Shown here: piece after piece, positions 18,490-26,159 of the stretch | Layout of the letters: the number at the start of each line of letters is the position of its first letter | How positions within the stretch are numbered: position 1 is the first letter of the stretch | Assembly: GCA_963701735.1 (NCBI GenBank) | Contig: CAVPBI010000026.1 | Location: 558,001-622,000 of the forward strand | Direction: 5' to 3' | Source: CAWABB01 sp963701735 | GTDB lineage: Bacteria; Bacteroidota; Ignavibacteria; UBA10030; UBA6906 | Length of the DNA stretch: 64,000 nucleotides | Translations under genes and position numbers: made by a program | The notes under the pieces: generated by a model | What the model was told of the DNA's origin: nothing | Databases searched by the model: none | What the model saw: the letters and a program-made list of their open reading frames with translations, nothing else

Positions 18490-19965
18490 TCAGAACCGCT
18501 GCGTTACGCCGAAGAATAGGTTGAAGTTATTGTACAGTGCCTCGCATGTGCCGCGGGGGGCAGTTACTACATCGTTTGGCTCAACCACTCCTGAAGGGAA
18601 ATTGAATATCCTGGGGAAATCTGATCTCGCCCCGTGGCTGTACTCGAATCCCAATGATATAGAAGTATCATCAAGGTCCATCGAGCCTCCGAGCGTATAA
18701 TGGTAGATATTGAAATCTGTGTAGCCAAGATAGAGACCCTGGATGTCTTCAAAATTCGCATTGCTGATATCTGTTCTGACAGCGGCATATCCAGTGAGTT
18801 TATCATTCATTTTGTGTTCAACAGCTATACCAATGTTGAATACACCCTGCATTGAATCATACACTTTTAGGAGGTCAGCGCTGTCGAAAGGTTTGATTTG
18901 CGTCGGATCGTTGAGAATGAAATTGCCGCCTGCCGGCTGCATAACAGCATAGGTAGAGATTGGCGCAAACCACTCCATGGCCAGGTGAACCAATGTTTCA
19001 TCTGATACTTTGTATTCAATACCTGCCGCAACAGAGAATGGCGATCGGTAGTTTACAGGCAGACCTTCCTGCCTGTCGGACGCCACGATATCAATGGGGA
19101 TCACCTGGTTGGTGGTGCTGTCGACCAGGACCAGGACATTGTTGGAAGTCACACTGGCGCCGTCTGTTCCGCCGCTGGCCACTTTCATCGCTATGCTGGG
19201 GGTTGTGATTGTTGCCCCTAGTTTCAGTTTCTCCCATTCTGCAGATATTCCGAGCTTCGCGGAGAACCTGACTGCCCAATAGTCGATATCAACATAGAGA
19301 TTTGAGGTTGCACTGCGTCCATATGTTGAATCAAAAGCCGTATAGGATTCATATCGAATTTTTGTTTGATCGCGGTAAGCGCCTAACAGGGAAACACCTA
19401 TTCCAACATTGTCGGCAATCTTCTTGGAATAGCCGAATCCTACGGTGACTTCGCTAAGTAATACGTCAAGTTTTCCCTGGTTGATCAGATATTCAGCCCC
19501 CTCAAAAGTGTTTCCAAGCCCGGGTTGGAATGGAGGTCGTGTGGGAATCACATCCACATACCCCTCATATCTTTCCGATACTCTGACGTATGAATATCCG
19601 GTACTGGAAATCATATAACTGAACCGGCTGAGTGAATCCCCCAGGAACGGCAACGGTCCGGCTAGCGAGGCAGGGTACAGAGAAACCCTCGTGTATCTGG
19701 AATCAATGTCGGCTCCCCCGCCATTTATGAACGAGAAATCCTTAATACCATACATATTGAAATTGACGCTCATACTCTTCTTGCCCACAAAACTCAATGC
19801 GCCCGGATTATAAAGAGTGGCGCTGTAATCCCTCACTCCGGCCACAGCAATTCCTCCGAGCAGGGCTGCTCTTCCGCCAAATGCCTGATCCCAGAACTGT
19901 CTGTCTTGTGCTTTCAGGGGAACAGCCGCCAGGATTAGAAAACAAACAACAGCTTTCGTTTTCAT
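18490..19965 (-). CDS. FadL/OmpP1-like outer-membrane transport protein
   Basis: 491 aa with a signal peptide (MKTKAVVCFLILAAVPLKAQ). The mature start (FWDQAFGGRAALLGGIAVAG, then DYSATLYNPGALSF) has the asparagine-proline-alanine pattern typical of the FadL/TodX hatch and first strands. The remainder is beta-barrel-like with many aromatic strands and ends in FFGVTQRF, the terminal aromatic expected for BAM recognition. The family imports hydrophobic compounds across the outer membrane. The substrate is not apparent. AAGG lies upstream of the ATG. Confidence 0.82.
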   Translation of the reverse strand: MKTKAVVCFLILAAVPLKAQDRQFWDQAFGGRAALLGGIAVAGVRDYSATLYNPGALSFVGKKSMSVNFNMYGIKDFSFINGGGADIDSRYTRVSLYPASLAGPLPFLGDSLSRFSYMISSTGYSYVRVSERYEGYVDVIPTRPPFQPGLGNTFEGAEYLINQGKLDVLLSEVTVGFGYSKKIADNVGIGVSLLGAYRDQTKIRYESYTAFDSTYGRSATSNLYVDIDYWAVRFSAKLGISAEWEKLKLGATITTPSIAMKVASGGTDGASVTSNNVLVLVDSTTNQVIPIDIVASDRQEGLPVNYRSPFSVAAGIEYKVSDETLVHLAMEWFAPISTYAVMQPAGGNFILNDPTQIKPFDSADLLKVYDSMQGVFNIGIAVEHKMNDKLTGYAAVRTDISNANFEDIQGLYLGYTDFNIYHYTLGGSMDLDDTSISLGFEYSHGARSDFPRIFNFPSGVVEPNDVVTAPRGTCEALYNNFNLFFGVTQRF

Positions 19966-20020
19966 AAACTAGCCTTGTAGAATGTTGTGGGCCTTTCATG
20001 GTCCCGATTCCCGCTACAGA

Positions 20021-20056
20021 AAACGCCGCGCCCCCTCCTGGGGCATCGGCGTTTTT
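20021..20056. terminator. Bidirectional intrinsic terminator
   Basis: A run AAAACGCCG, inner GC pairs CCCC/GGGG and CGGCGTTTTT form a long hairpin with a CTCCT loop, A-tract on the left and T-tract on the right. It lies about 100 bases after the stop of the DUF4136 gene (minus strand) and before the FadL-like gene start, so it probably ends the DUF4136 transcript. Confidence 0.8.
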
Positions 20057-20151
20057 GTCGCTGGTTGGACAGCTCTCCTGGTGGCTCCCTGATGGACCCT
20101 CCCCGGCACTTCACCGGCAGTTATGCTGCGAAGATGGCAACCCCAGCGCGA

Positions 20152-20715
20152 CTACTTCCCTTCTGGAGGGAATTGCTCGAGTATCATCCTGGCGACCTCG
20201 TCCGCCTTGGCCTGGCCTTCCACCGGGTCCTTTGGCGGATCGACCGTCCCTTTGCCAACACCGCGCCAGATCATCTCGAAGGCTTCGCCCTTCTTCTGAA
20301 TGAAGTCGATAAAGATCGAACCCTCGGTGTAATAGCTCACGTCTGTGGTCCCACCCATTCCACCGTACCCTCTGCCGTAACCGCCATACATTCCTCCGTA
20401 GCCGTACCCGTAGGAGGTTACGTTGACCTTGTCCTTCGTGCCGGCATGGACTGCCACGTAAAAGTCCGGATCCCCGCTCTCGAGCTTGCTGAATCCTTTC
20501 GCGGCCAGGGCCTTGTCCACAGCGACCATTGCACGCTTTTGGAGAAGCGGCGCCTTTTCAAGAGCGTCCTGGGTCCCCTGCATCTTGACCCATTGATAGC
20601 TCTTCAATCCGGTGAAGTTGGCCGAGGGATCGTAGTCGGACGTGACCGAAACGGATGAGCATCCCGCAAGCGCCACCAGCGAGAAGCAAAGGATGATAAA
20701 CGACATATGTCTCAT
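20152..20715 (-). CDS. DUF4136 lipoprotein
   Basis: 187-aa lipoprotein: signal MRHMSFIILCFSLVALAGC with lipobox LAGC. The start of the mature part (VTSDYDPSANFTGLKSYQWV) and the end (MILEQFPPEGK, from KADEVARMILEQFPP) are classical for DUF4136. A Gly/Tyr-rich insert (GYGYGGMYGGYGRGYGGMGG) lies near residues 105-125. The family is envelope-associated with unknown function. GGAGG lies 6 bases before the ATG. A bidirectional terminator at 20021 follows. Confidence 0.9.
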   Translation of the reverse strand: MRHMSFIILCFSLVALAGCSSVSVTSDYDPSANFTGLKSYQWVKMQGTQDALEKAPLLQKRAMVAVDKALAAKGFSKLESGDPDFYVAVHAGTKDKVNVTSYGYGYGGMYGGYGRGYGGMGGTTDVSYYTEGSIFIDFIQKKGEAFEMIWRGVGKGTVDPPKDPVEGQAKADEVARMILEQFPPEGK

Positions 20716-20947
20716 AACTGCCTCCAGAGTGATTCAGGTTGTGAATCTCCACCTCTATCTACTTACGTTCCAGACTGTACTGCCACAATCCACCGTATGG
20801 ATGAAAGAAGGATGACGCCCCACCCTCCGGGGGTCACCACGACCGCGAACCTGATGGCAAGTACGGCGCACTGTACCGCACTGCTATGGATGCCACGCTA
20901 GCCCGAATAGTGGTTGAGGGCGATGGGCGGCCTGGGGCGCCGGCATG

Positions 20948-21181
20948 TCAGACCTCTTTGGGAACCGTCCTGACCCACGTGCCGAACTGCTTCAACTCCT
21001 CCATGCGGCACGACCACACGAGCTGCCCGTTCCACACCGTGATGTCGGGGGTCCCGTCGCACGCGAGGTTGCACGCCGACGTCGGTTCACGCCAGGAGAT
21101 CGCGTTGTCCGCCAGAGATCACGGTAGCCGGTACAGTTTCCGGTGGTCGAGACCGTTGCTCTGGTGCAGGGGAGCCGTCAT
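20948..21181 (-). pseudogene. Radical SAM gene remnant with internal deletion and a nonsense codon
   Basis: Reading from ATG 21181 to TGA 20948-20950 gives one frame of 78 codons with a single internal TGA where Trp is expected (YRLP-stop-SLADNAIS). The first half ends EPTSACNLACDG, the start of a radical SAM CxxxCxxC motif. It is joined directly to TPDITVWNGQLVWSCRMEEL and KQFGTWVRTVPKEV, which looks like the far C-terminus of such a protein. The middle, some 250-300 residues in intact relatives, is missing. Both ends survive in the same frame. No neighbour suggests the original function. Assignment rests on the EPTSACNLAC signature. Confidence 0.6.
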
Positions 21182-21279
21182 GGATATCATCTTATCATAC
21201 ATGAATACTGTTGGTGTCGAACTGCGTGCGCCTGCCGCTTCAGGATGCGTGCCTTCTCGTGCGGCAGACCATAACTAGC

Positions 21280-21810
21280 TCATAGCATGAAATTGTAGCC
21301 GAGCGTGAATGAGAACGCATTGAAATTCGGGTCAAAGAGCATATACCGCACGCCGACCTCGAAACCGGATTTCTGATATCCGATGCCGATGGGGAGCATG
21401 AACCGGCTCGTATTGCCGAGCGCGCCGACAACAGCACCTTCATAGGTGTAGTCAATGAAATACAGCCCGGCTTCCAGGCTCCCGTAGAAACCTTCCGCCA
21501 GATACTGCTTCCCACCCAGGAACAGGCTGAACGCCGCCGGTTGGATCGACGTGTTCGCCGAGAGATCCTTCGCCGTCCATGCCAGATATCCGGCCGTTGC
21601 GGTGAATACCGTCGTGGCGCTGTACCCCATCTGGTACCGGATGTTCCCGCCGTATCCGGTCCCGGCGATGTCGCTGAAGTCTCCCATGGGGAGTGACACC
21701 TCGAAATTCGCGCCAAGCGAGTGTTTGTTCCATCCCGGCTCACCCTGGGAAAGGGCCAGCACCGGGAGGGTGATCACACATAGAACGAGTGCCAGAACAG
21801 ATCGTCTCAT
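21280..21810 (-). CDS. Small outer-membrane beta-barrel protein
   Basis: 176 aa from the ATG at 21810, which has GGAAGG about 8 bases upstream and starts a clean signal peptide (RRSVLALVLCVITLPVLALS); the in-frame ATG at 21855 lacks these. The mature chain has alternating strands (LGANFEVSLPMGDFSDIAG, NIRYQMGYSATTVFTATAG, GFEVGVRYMLF) and ends AFSFTLGYNFML, typical of eight-strand OmpA/OmpX-size barrels of Bacteroidota. Function unknown. Confidence 0.78.
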   Translation of the reverse strand: MRRSVLALVLCVITLPVLALSQGEPGWNKHSLGANFEVSLPMGDFSDIAGTGYGGNIRYQMGYSATTVFTATAGYLAWTAKDLSANTSIQPAAFSLFLGGKQYLAEGFYGSLEAGLYFIDYTYEGAVVGALGNTSRFMLPIGIGYQKSGFEVGVRYMLFDPNFNAFSFTLGYNFML

Positions 21811-21891
21811 GACAATATTCCTTCCAATTGTTGACGTAATGAATGGACTTCGCAAGCGTCGTTACGAAGACAACCCGGAAGAATACAGACG

Positions 21892-22368
21892 TTACTTCTT
21901 TTCCCCCGCGGCCTTGGGAACTTTTACCAGGGGCACCTGGTCGATGATTTGCGCATCGAGGAGCGTCAGCATCTGATTCTCAACCTGGAGGAAGCGAGTG
22001 GCCGGAACCACCCCCACGGCCTTGGCGGCCTTCTTATAGTACTTCTCCAGCAGATCGTTCCTCGCGTTGGCGATGCTGAAGGACTCCTCGACAAGCTCGC
22101 CGGCCAACTTGTCGTCTATCTTCTCGAAGTTGTCAGCGTACTTCTTGATGACCGCCATCCGCCTGTCGCCCAGTTTGCTCAGCTCAAGATCATATTCGCG
22201 GTAGATAGGCCAGAAGGCGTCAGCCTGGGCCTGAGTCATCGGGACCGACGCTGTTATGATCGCCACTTTCTGGGTCTTGAGATCCTGGCGGAGCAGCTCG
22301 AGAGTCTTTTCCTGCGCAACAGCCGTGGCTGTGATGGATAGCAGTGCTACAATAAGAAGTGATCTCAT
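21892..22368 (-). CDS. Spy/CpxP-like periplasmic helical protein
   Basis: 158 aa, signal peptide MRSLLIVALLSITATAVAQ. The mature part is almost entirely helical, with MTQAQADAFWPIYREYDLEL, KYADNFEKIDDKLAGELVEE and TRFLQVENQMLTLLDAQ. The pattern (AFWPIYxEYxxEL, then LxxRxxxIxxY, then RFLQVENQ) is the common Bacteroidota/Acidobacteria relative of LTXXQ/Spy periplasmic chaperones. It probably binds or senses unfolded envelope proteins, which is family-based inference. GGAG lies 6 bases before the ATG. Confidence 0.7.
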   Translation of the reverse strand: MRSLLIVALLSITATAVAQEKTLELLRQDLKTQKVAIITASVPMTQAQADAFWPIYREYDLELSKLGDRRMAVIKKYADNFEKIDDKLAGELVEESFSIANARNDLLEKYYKKAAKAVGVVPATRFLQVENQMLTLLDAQIIDQVPLVKVPKAAGEKK

Positions 22369-22434
22369 CTGTTTCTCCGTACTGTGATGTGTGAATGATT
22401 CGACGAGTTAATACTTACCCTGAGACTTTCGCTA

Positions 22435-22596
22435 CTACTCTGAGGTGATTGTGCGAAACAGCCGACGCCGGTCGCTCTCGAAGTGATACACCTTCGCCAC
22501 CTCGATCCGGCCGACGAGCACCAATAGCGCCGTGCCCACCAGCTCTGCAATCAGGGGCTGCCAGGGAACCTCTTGAGTCTTCCTCTCGCCATTCAT
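22435..22596 (-). pseudogene. Probable aquaporin (MIP) gene remnant with internal deletion
   Basis: A 53-codon frame from ATG 22596 to TAG 22435-22437. Residues 12-29 (WQPLIAELVGTALLVLVG) look like the first helix of an MIP/aquaporin channel. They run straight into RIEVAKVYHFESDRRRLFRT, a charged tail resembling a cytosolic C-terminus. The four or five helices in between are absent. The tail shares 12 of 20 positions with the ORF at 37452-37556. The N-terminal assignment is from helix pattern only, so MIP is a proposal; the tail homology is seen directly. Confidence 0.45.
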
Positions 22597-22606
22597 GCCT
22601 GTCTCC

Positions 22607-24082
22607 TCACATCTTCACCGCAAAGACGTGGTAGCTCCAGGGGGGCATGTCAAGATAGAGACCCCGGGACGCGAGATCGCTCGCTTCACGATCGTGGGTG
22701 TCGGGACCCATGAGGTCAATGAACCGCACCGTTTGACCTGTCAGATCGCAGCCGGGAAGACGGACGAAGCACTGACTCTGGCTCTCTGCGTAGTTGACAG
22801 CGACCAGCAAGCGGAGGCCGTCGGGAGCCTTCCAGCACGAGGCAAAGAAGCAGTCCGATGTCGAGTTCCCTTCCCAGGCAGGAACACATGCCAGCAGATG
22901 CCACTGGCCCTCACGGACGATGGGCTGCGACACAAGCTCCAGGAGCCGGTCATAGAACTCCTGGAGCGATTGATCCGGAGACTCAAGCGGTGCGCGAACC
23001 AGGTGCGGAGAGATGCGCTTCTTCCGCCCGATGAACTGCCCATCATGGAAGAACCTGAGCCCCGGGGAGAGGAAGGTTATGACCGCCGCCGCCTCGTGCT
23101 TTCGCCGGGCGAATGCCGAAGCAGCCCTTGGCTCGTCATGGTTTTCCAGAAACCGGGCGAGCTTGTTCTGATAATCGAGACCTGCGTGCAAATGCTCCCT
23201 CACGGGTCGTGCATGCCCTTCCCGGAGGCGATCGTAGAGCCGCTTGTCATACGCGTAATCGAAACCCTCCTGCATCATCCTCCATTCAAGGTCCCAGTAG
23301 ACCTCGGCCATGAAGCAGAACTCGGGGAACCGGTCACGCACCCGTTGAATCGACATCGGCCAGAATGGCTGCGCGCGGCAGCCCCAAGTCCGCTCGAAAA
23401 TATCCGGCAGGACAAGCATGGCCATATCGCAGCGAACTCCGTCACACTGCGCGGCGATCTTCAGCAGTTCTCCGGCCATAGCTTCCTGCGTGGCCGGATT
23501 GCCGTAGTCCAGTTGCAGCGTGTCGGGCCAGCCCGGAAAGTATGGATCACGCCCGTATGCAAGGACTCTATCCCCGAGCTCGCTTCTGGATAGCGTGTAG
23601 TTCGCCGGCGCGCTCGCGAGATCCCCTGGGGTTCCCTGGACGAAATATTCGGGATGACTTTCCACCCAGGGATGGTCCAGCGCCACGTGATTAGGGACGA
23701 AATCGAGCATCAGCTTCAGGCCTCGCCTTTGGAATCGCTCGCGAAGCCGGGCGAGCGCCGCATCGCCCCCCAGGTCCGGGTGGACAGTATAACTCGTGAC
23801 TGCAAAACCGGAGCCGGCGATATCCTCCTCGCGCAGGTCCGGCAGGGTTTCCCGAAACTCCTTCCGCCATTCGGGGTTGCTGCGCGACGCGCGCCGCCCG
23901 GCTTCCCCGGTCGACCAGACGCTCAAGAGCCAGACCCAATCGAATCCCATCCCGGCAATGCGATCCAGGTCGGCATCCGGGATATCGTCCAGCGTGGCCC
24001 TGCGGCCCAGTCCCCTGGAAACCTCCGTAAGCCAGACGCGTGTGTTGATCTGATAGAGCGATGGATACCGTGGCTTCGTCAT
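22607..24082 (-). CDS. GH13 alpha-amylase family glycosidase
   Basis: 491 aa from ATG 24082 (MTKPRYPSLYQINTRVWLTE) with AAGGAT 6 bases upstream. The frame is open to 24379 but that part overlaps the next gene and has no protein character. GH13 motifs in order: LMLDFVPNHVALDHPW near residue 130 (region I), CDGVRCDMAMLV near 215 (region II, catalytic Asp), FMAEVYWD near 255 (region III, general acid Glu) and FLENHDEPRAAS near 310 (region IV). No signal peptide, so it is probably cytosolic and acts on alpha-glucans or maltodextrin. The trehalose operon elsewhere in the window suggests shared alpha-glucoside metabolism. Subfamily not determined. Confidence 0.9.
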   Translation of the reverse strand: MTKPRYPSLYQINTRVWLTEVSRGLGRRATLDDIPDADLDRIAGMGFDWVWLLSVWSTGEAGRRASRSNPEWRKEFRETLPDLREEDIAGSGFAVTSYTVHPDLGGDAALARLRERFQRRGLKLMLDFVPNHVALDHPWVESHPEYFVQGTPGDLASAPANYTLSRSELGDRVLAYGRDPYFPGWPDTLQLDYGNPATQEAMAGELLKIAAQCDGVRCDMAMLVLPDIFERTWGCRAQPFWPMSIQRVRDRFPEFCFMAEVYWDLEWRMMQEGFDYAYDKRLYDRLREGHARPVREHLHAGLDYQNKLARFLENHDEPRAASAFARRKHEAAAVITFLSPGLRFFHDGQFIGRKKRISPHLVRAPLESPDQSLQEFYDRLLELVSQPIVREGQWHLLACVPAWEGNSTSDCFFASCWKAPDGLRLLVAVNYAESQSQCFVRLPGCDLTGQTVRFIDLMGPDTHDREASDLASRGLYLDMPPWSYHVFAVKM

Positions 24083-24137
24083 ATTGTCATCCTTCACACG
24101 GAGGGTGGTTGTGCCGAAAATCAGAAGTGCCACAACC

Positions 24138-24662
24138 CTACTTGACGGAATACCCCTTCCCTTCAAGGCAGGCAGAGTACGCCTTCTTGAAGCTGTCGAT
24201 CTTAGCCTGATCCGTGGCCACGGCTTTCTGTTCAGCTTGCTGCTGTTTCTTCGCGTCCTTCTGTTTCTTCGCCCCCACGCCGCCCATACCGCCAGCCGCT
24301 GCGCCGATAGCCGCTCCCTTTCCGGCATCGCCGGCGATCGCCCCAATCGCCACACCCACCAGGGCTCCTTTGGCGGCACCTTTGACGGCCGTGCCGTCGG
24401 GCCCGGTTTCCACGGAATCAGGCTTTGTCGCCTGCGCGGTCAGGGGGTCCACCCCGCTCTGCTCGACAGCCCAGGAGTAACATGCCTGTTCGTCCGCCGC
24501 CTGTTGCTCCGCCTTCTGATCCTTGGCCGGGAACACGTACATCCCGAGCGCCTTGTTGAGCGAGGCAGTCATGGATGCCGGCTTCGCGGCCTCCTTGTCC
24601 TGCGCGTACGCCAGACCCGCGAAGACGAAGGCCAAAACAAGAACAATCGAAACCTGCTTCAT
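24138..24662 (-). CDS. Secreted glycine-zipper protein
   Basis: 174 aa, signal peptide ending in FAGLAYAQ. A conserved N-terminal part (SLNKALGMYVFPAKDQKAEQ, then QQAADEQACYSWAVEQSGVD) precedes a glycine-zipper segment (GAAKGALVGVAIGAIAGDAG, then AAIGAAAGGMGGVG) near residues 95-130, a Lys/Gln-rich coiled segment, and AYSACLEGKGYSVK at the end. Two Cys (near 61 and 166) could form a disulfide. This architecture is common in Gram-negative envelopes with unknown role; the zipper may insert in or pack against membrane. AAAGGG lies 8 bases before the ATG. Confidence 0.82.
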   Translation of the reverse strand: MKQVSIVLVLAFVFAGLAYAQDKEAAKPASMTASLNKALGMYVFPAKDQKAEQQAADEQACYSWAVEQSGVDPLTAQATKPDSVETGPDGTAVKGAAKGALVGVAIGAIAGDAGKGAAIGAAAGGMGGVGAKKQKDAKKQQQAEQKAVATDQAKIDSFKKAYSACLEGKGYSVK

Positions 24663-24882
24663 TCTTTTACCCTTTCATGATGTGTCAGTTCGTGACTGCG
24701 ATTCCGCACGCCGGAAACCCCACAAGGCCTACTTGTTGCTCGGCTGATTCGATCGAGTTCACACGTCCACCCCTGGGGCCTTAGAAGACCCCTGGCGGGC
24801 CTCGCCGCCACTCACCCGGCCGAAGCCCGCCGTCCACTCGCCCCGTCGAGATGGGCAGGGTATGTTCTCTCTCTTCCCGCGA

Positions 24883-26061
24883 TCACCCGATCCGCCCTTT
24901 CATTGCGTCGGCAAGCGAGGTTCCCTCGGGAAGCTTGGCCGTAGACCTTATCTTCCATTCTTCTTCGAGCAGTTCCTTGGCGGCCTTCTGGAGGAACTCC
25001 GGCGCGGCCCACTCGAACACATCGAAATCATGCTCGATGTACCCGTGCTTCAGCATGAAATCCTTGTTGATCTGGAGCGTTTGCAGGTTAATGGGCGTCA
25101 GGACCGGCACCATCTCGACGCGCCGGATGCCTTCATAAGTATCTTCTTCATCCCGGTAGTAGGTCTGTTTGTTGAGGATGGCCGAGGCGGCGCGCTTGTG
25201 GGCGTTGGCCCAGCGCCCCACCTTGATCAGGCCCTTCAGGAGCGCGACGATCAGTTCCGGGTGCTTCTCGCACGCCACATCGGTGACCGTGAGGGTCGCC
25301 GGGACATTCGCCGCCCCCTGCAGCGTCCAGTCCGGGTACCGGGAGAGGTCCTCGATGGACTTGAACTTGCCGGTTGTCTCCGAGAGCACGCTCAGGACCT
25401 TGCTTTGACTATACATGGCATCGATCGTACCCTTTTCGAGCGCGGTCTCCAATGGACGGAACGCCAAGTCGTGCTTGTGGTCACGCTTCAGCTGATACTC
25501 ATTGGGGTTCTCCATCGGGGTGAGCATCTCGGGCTTGTCGTACCAGTCGTCCGGGTAGGGGAACTCCACGATCTGCACGTCGTCGCGGGTCATGTCGTTC
25601 AGCATGAGCATCAGCTCGATGCCATGCTCTTCCTGGACGCGCCACCAATCGTTCTTGATGACGTTCTGGCTTTTGGAGAGGCCGATCTTCTTGCCCTTGA
25701 GGTGCGACATTTTGTAGATGGGGTCGCGCGCGCGCACCATCATGACGCCGCCTTCGTAAACCTGCGTCGTCCCAATGAGCCGGGTGCGGCGAACGTCGGC
25801 CTGGACGTGGATGGCCGGGTGGCAGCCGCCAAAGCGCATCAGGTTGTCGAGGTTGTGGACGTAGTGCGGGTACCAGTCGTTTTCGACGTTGGAACGAAGG
25901 TACTTGTACGCCACGCCGATCTTCTTGAACTCTTCCTTCACCCAGCCGAGCTCCTGATCCACATTGCTGGCCGAGATCAGCGGACAGTTGGTGTAGTAGA
26001 ACTCCTTCCAGTCCACGTCCACCGACCGCATTGTCTTCCCTTTGATGGTCATGGTGCCCAT
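24883..26061 (-). CDS. DszB-like sulfinate desulfinase / SBP-fold protein
   Basis: 392 aa from ATG 26061 (AAAGGA 7 bases upstream); an ATG at 26160 overlapping the upstream stop is an alternative, with its own GAGGAG. The fold is that of SsuA/TauA-type binding proteins but there is no signal peptide. It resembles 2'-hydroxybiphenyl-2-sulfinate desulfinase DszB: FYYTNCPLISA corresponds to the DszB catalytic Cys27 segment, LMRFGGCHPAI and RRTRLIGTT to the RFGG and RTRLLG segments. The triad is kept as Cys26, His66 and Arg76, with the His-Arg spacing of 10 as in DszB. FEWAAPEFLQKA near the end is also shared. Inference: releases sulfite from an organic sulfinate. It follows a SulP transporter gene. 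Confidence 0.72.
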   Translation of the reverse strand: MGTMTIKGKTMRSVDVDWKEFYYTNCPLISASNVDQELGWVKEEFKKIGVAYKYLRSNVENDWYPHYVHNLDNLMRFGGCHPAIHVQADVRRTRLIGTTQVYEGGVMMVRARDPIYKMSHLKGKKIGLSKSQNVIKNDWWRVQEEHGIELMLMLNDMTRDDVQIVEFPYPDDWYDKPEMLTPMENPNEYQLKRDHKHDLAFRPLETALEKGTIDAMYSQSKVLSVLSETTGKFKSIEDLSRYPDWTLQGAANVPATLTVTDVACEKHPELIVALLKGLIKVGRWANAHKRAASAILNKQTYYRDEEDTYEGIRRVEMVPVLTPINLQTLQINKDFMLKHGYIEHDFDVFEWAAPEFLQKAAKELLEEEWKIRSTAKLPEGTSLADAMKGRIG

Positions 26062-26159
26062 AGGTGTATCCTTTCGTTTTGGTTGGTTGTCGATAGCACA
26101 CAGGTCTCCGATTGCGCAGCCGCATGGCGGTATGTCGTTTCGAGGGCTGTCATCAGGCA

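Noticed and set aside
21119..21121. TGA read as Trp (alternative code) in the radical SAM remnant
   Set aside because: All intact genes in the window use TGA as a normal stop; the remnant also has a large deletion.
20886..21278. 130-codon plus-strand frame
   Set aside because: The minus strand carries the radical SAM remnant with a clear signature; the plus frame has no family character.
24083..24379. N-terminal extension of the GH13 gene
   Set aside because: Overlaps the glycine-zipper gene and has low-quality basic sequence; ATG 24082 has a ribosome site and the family N-terminus.
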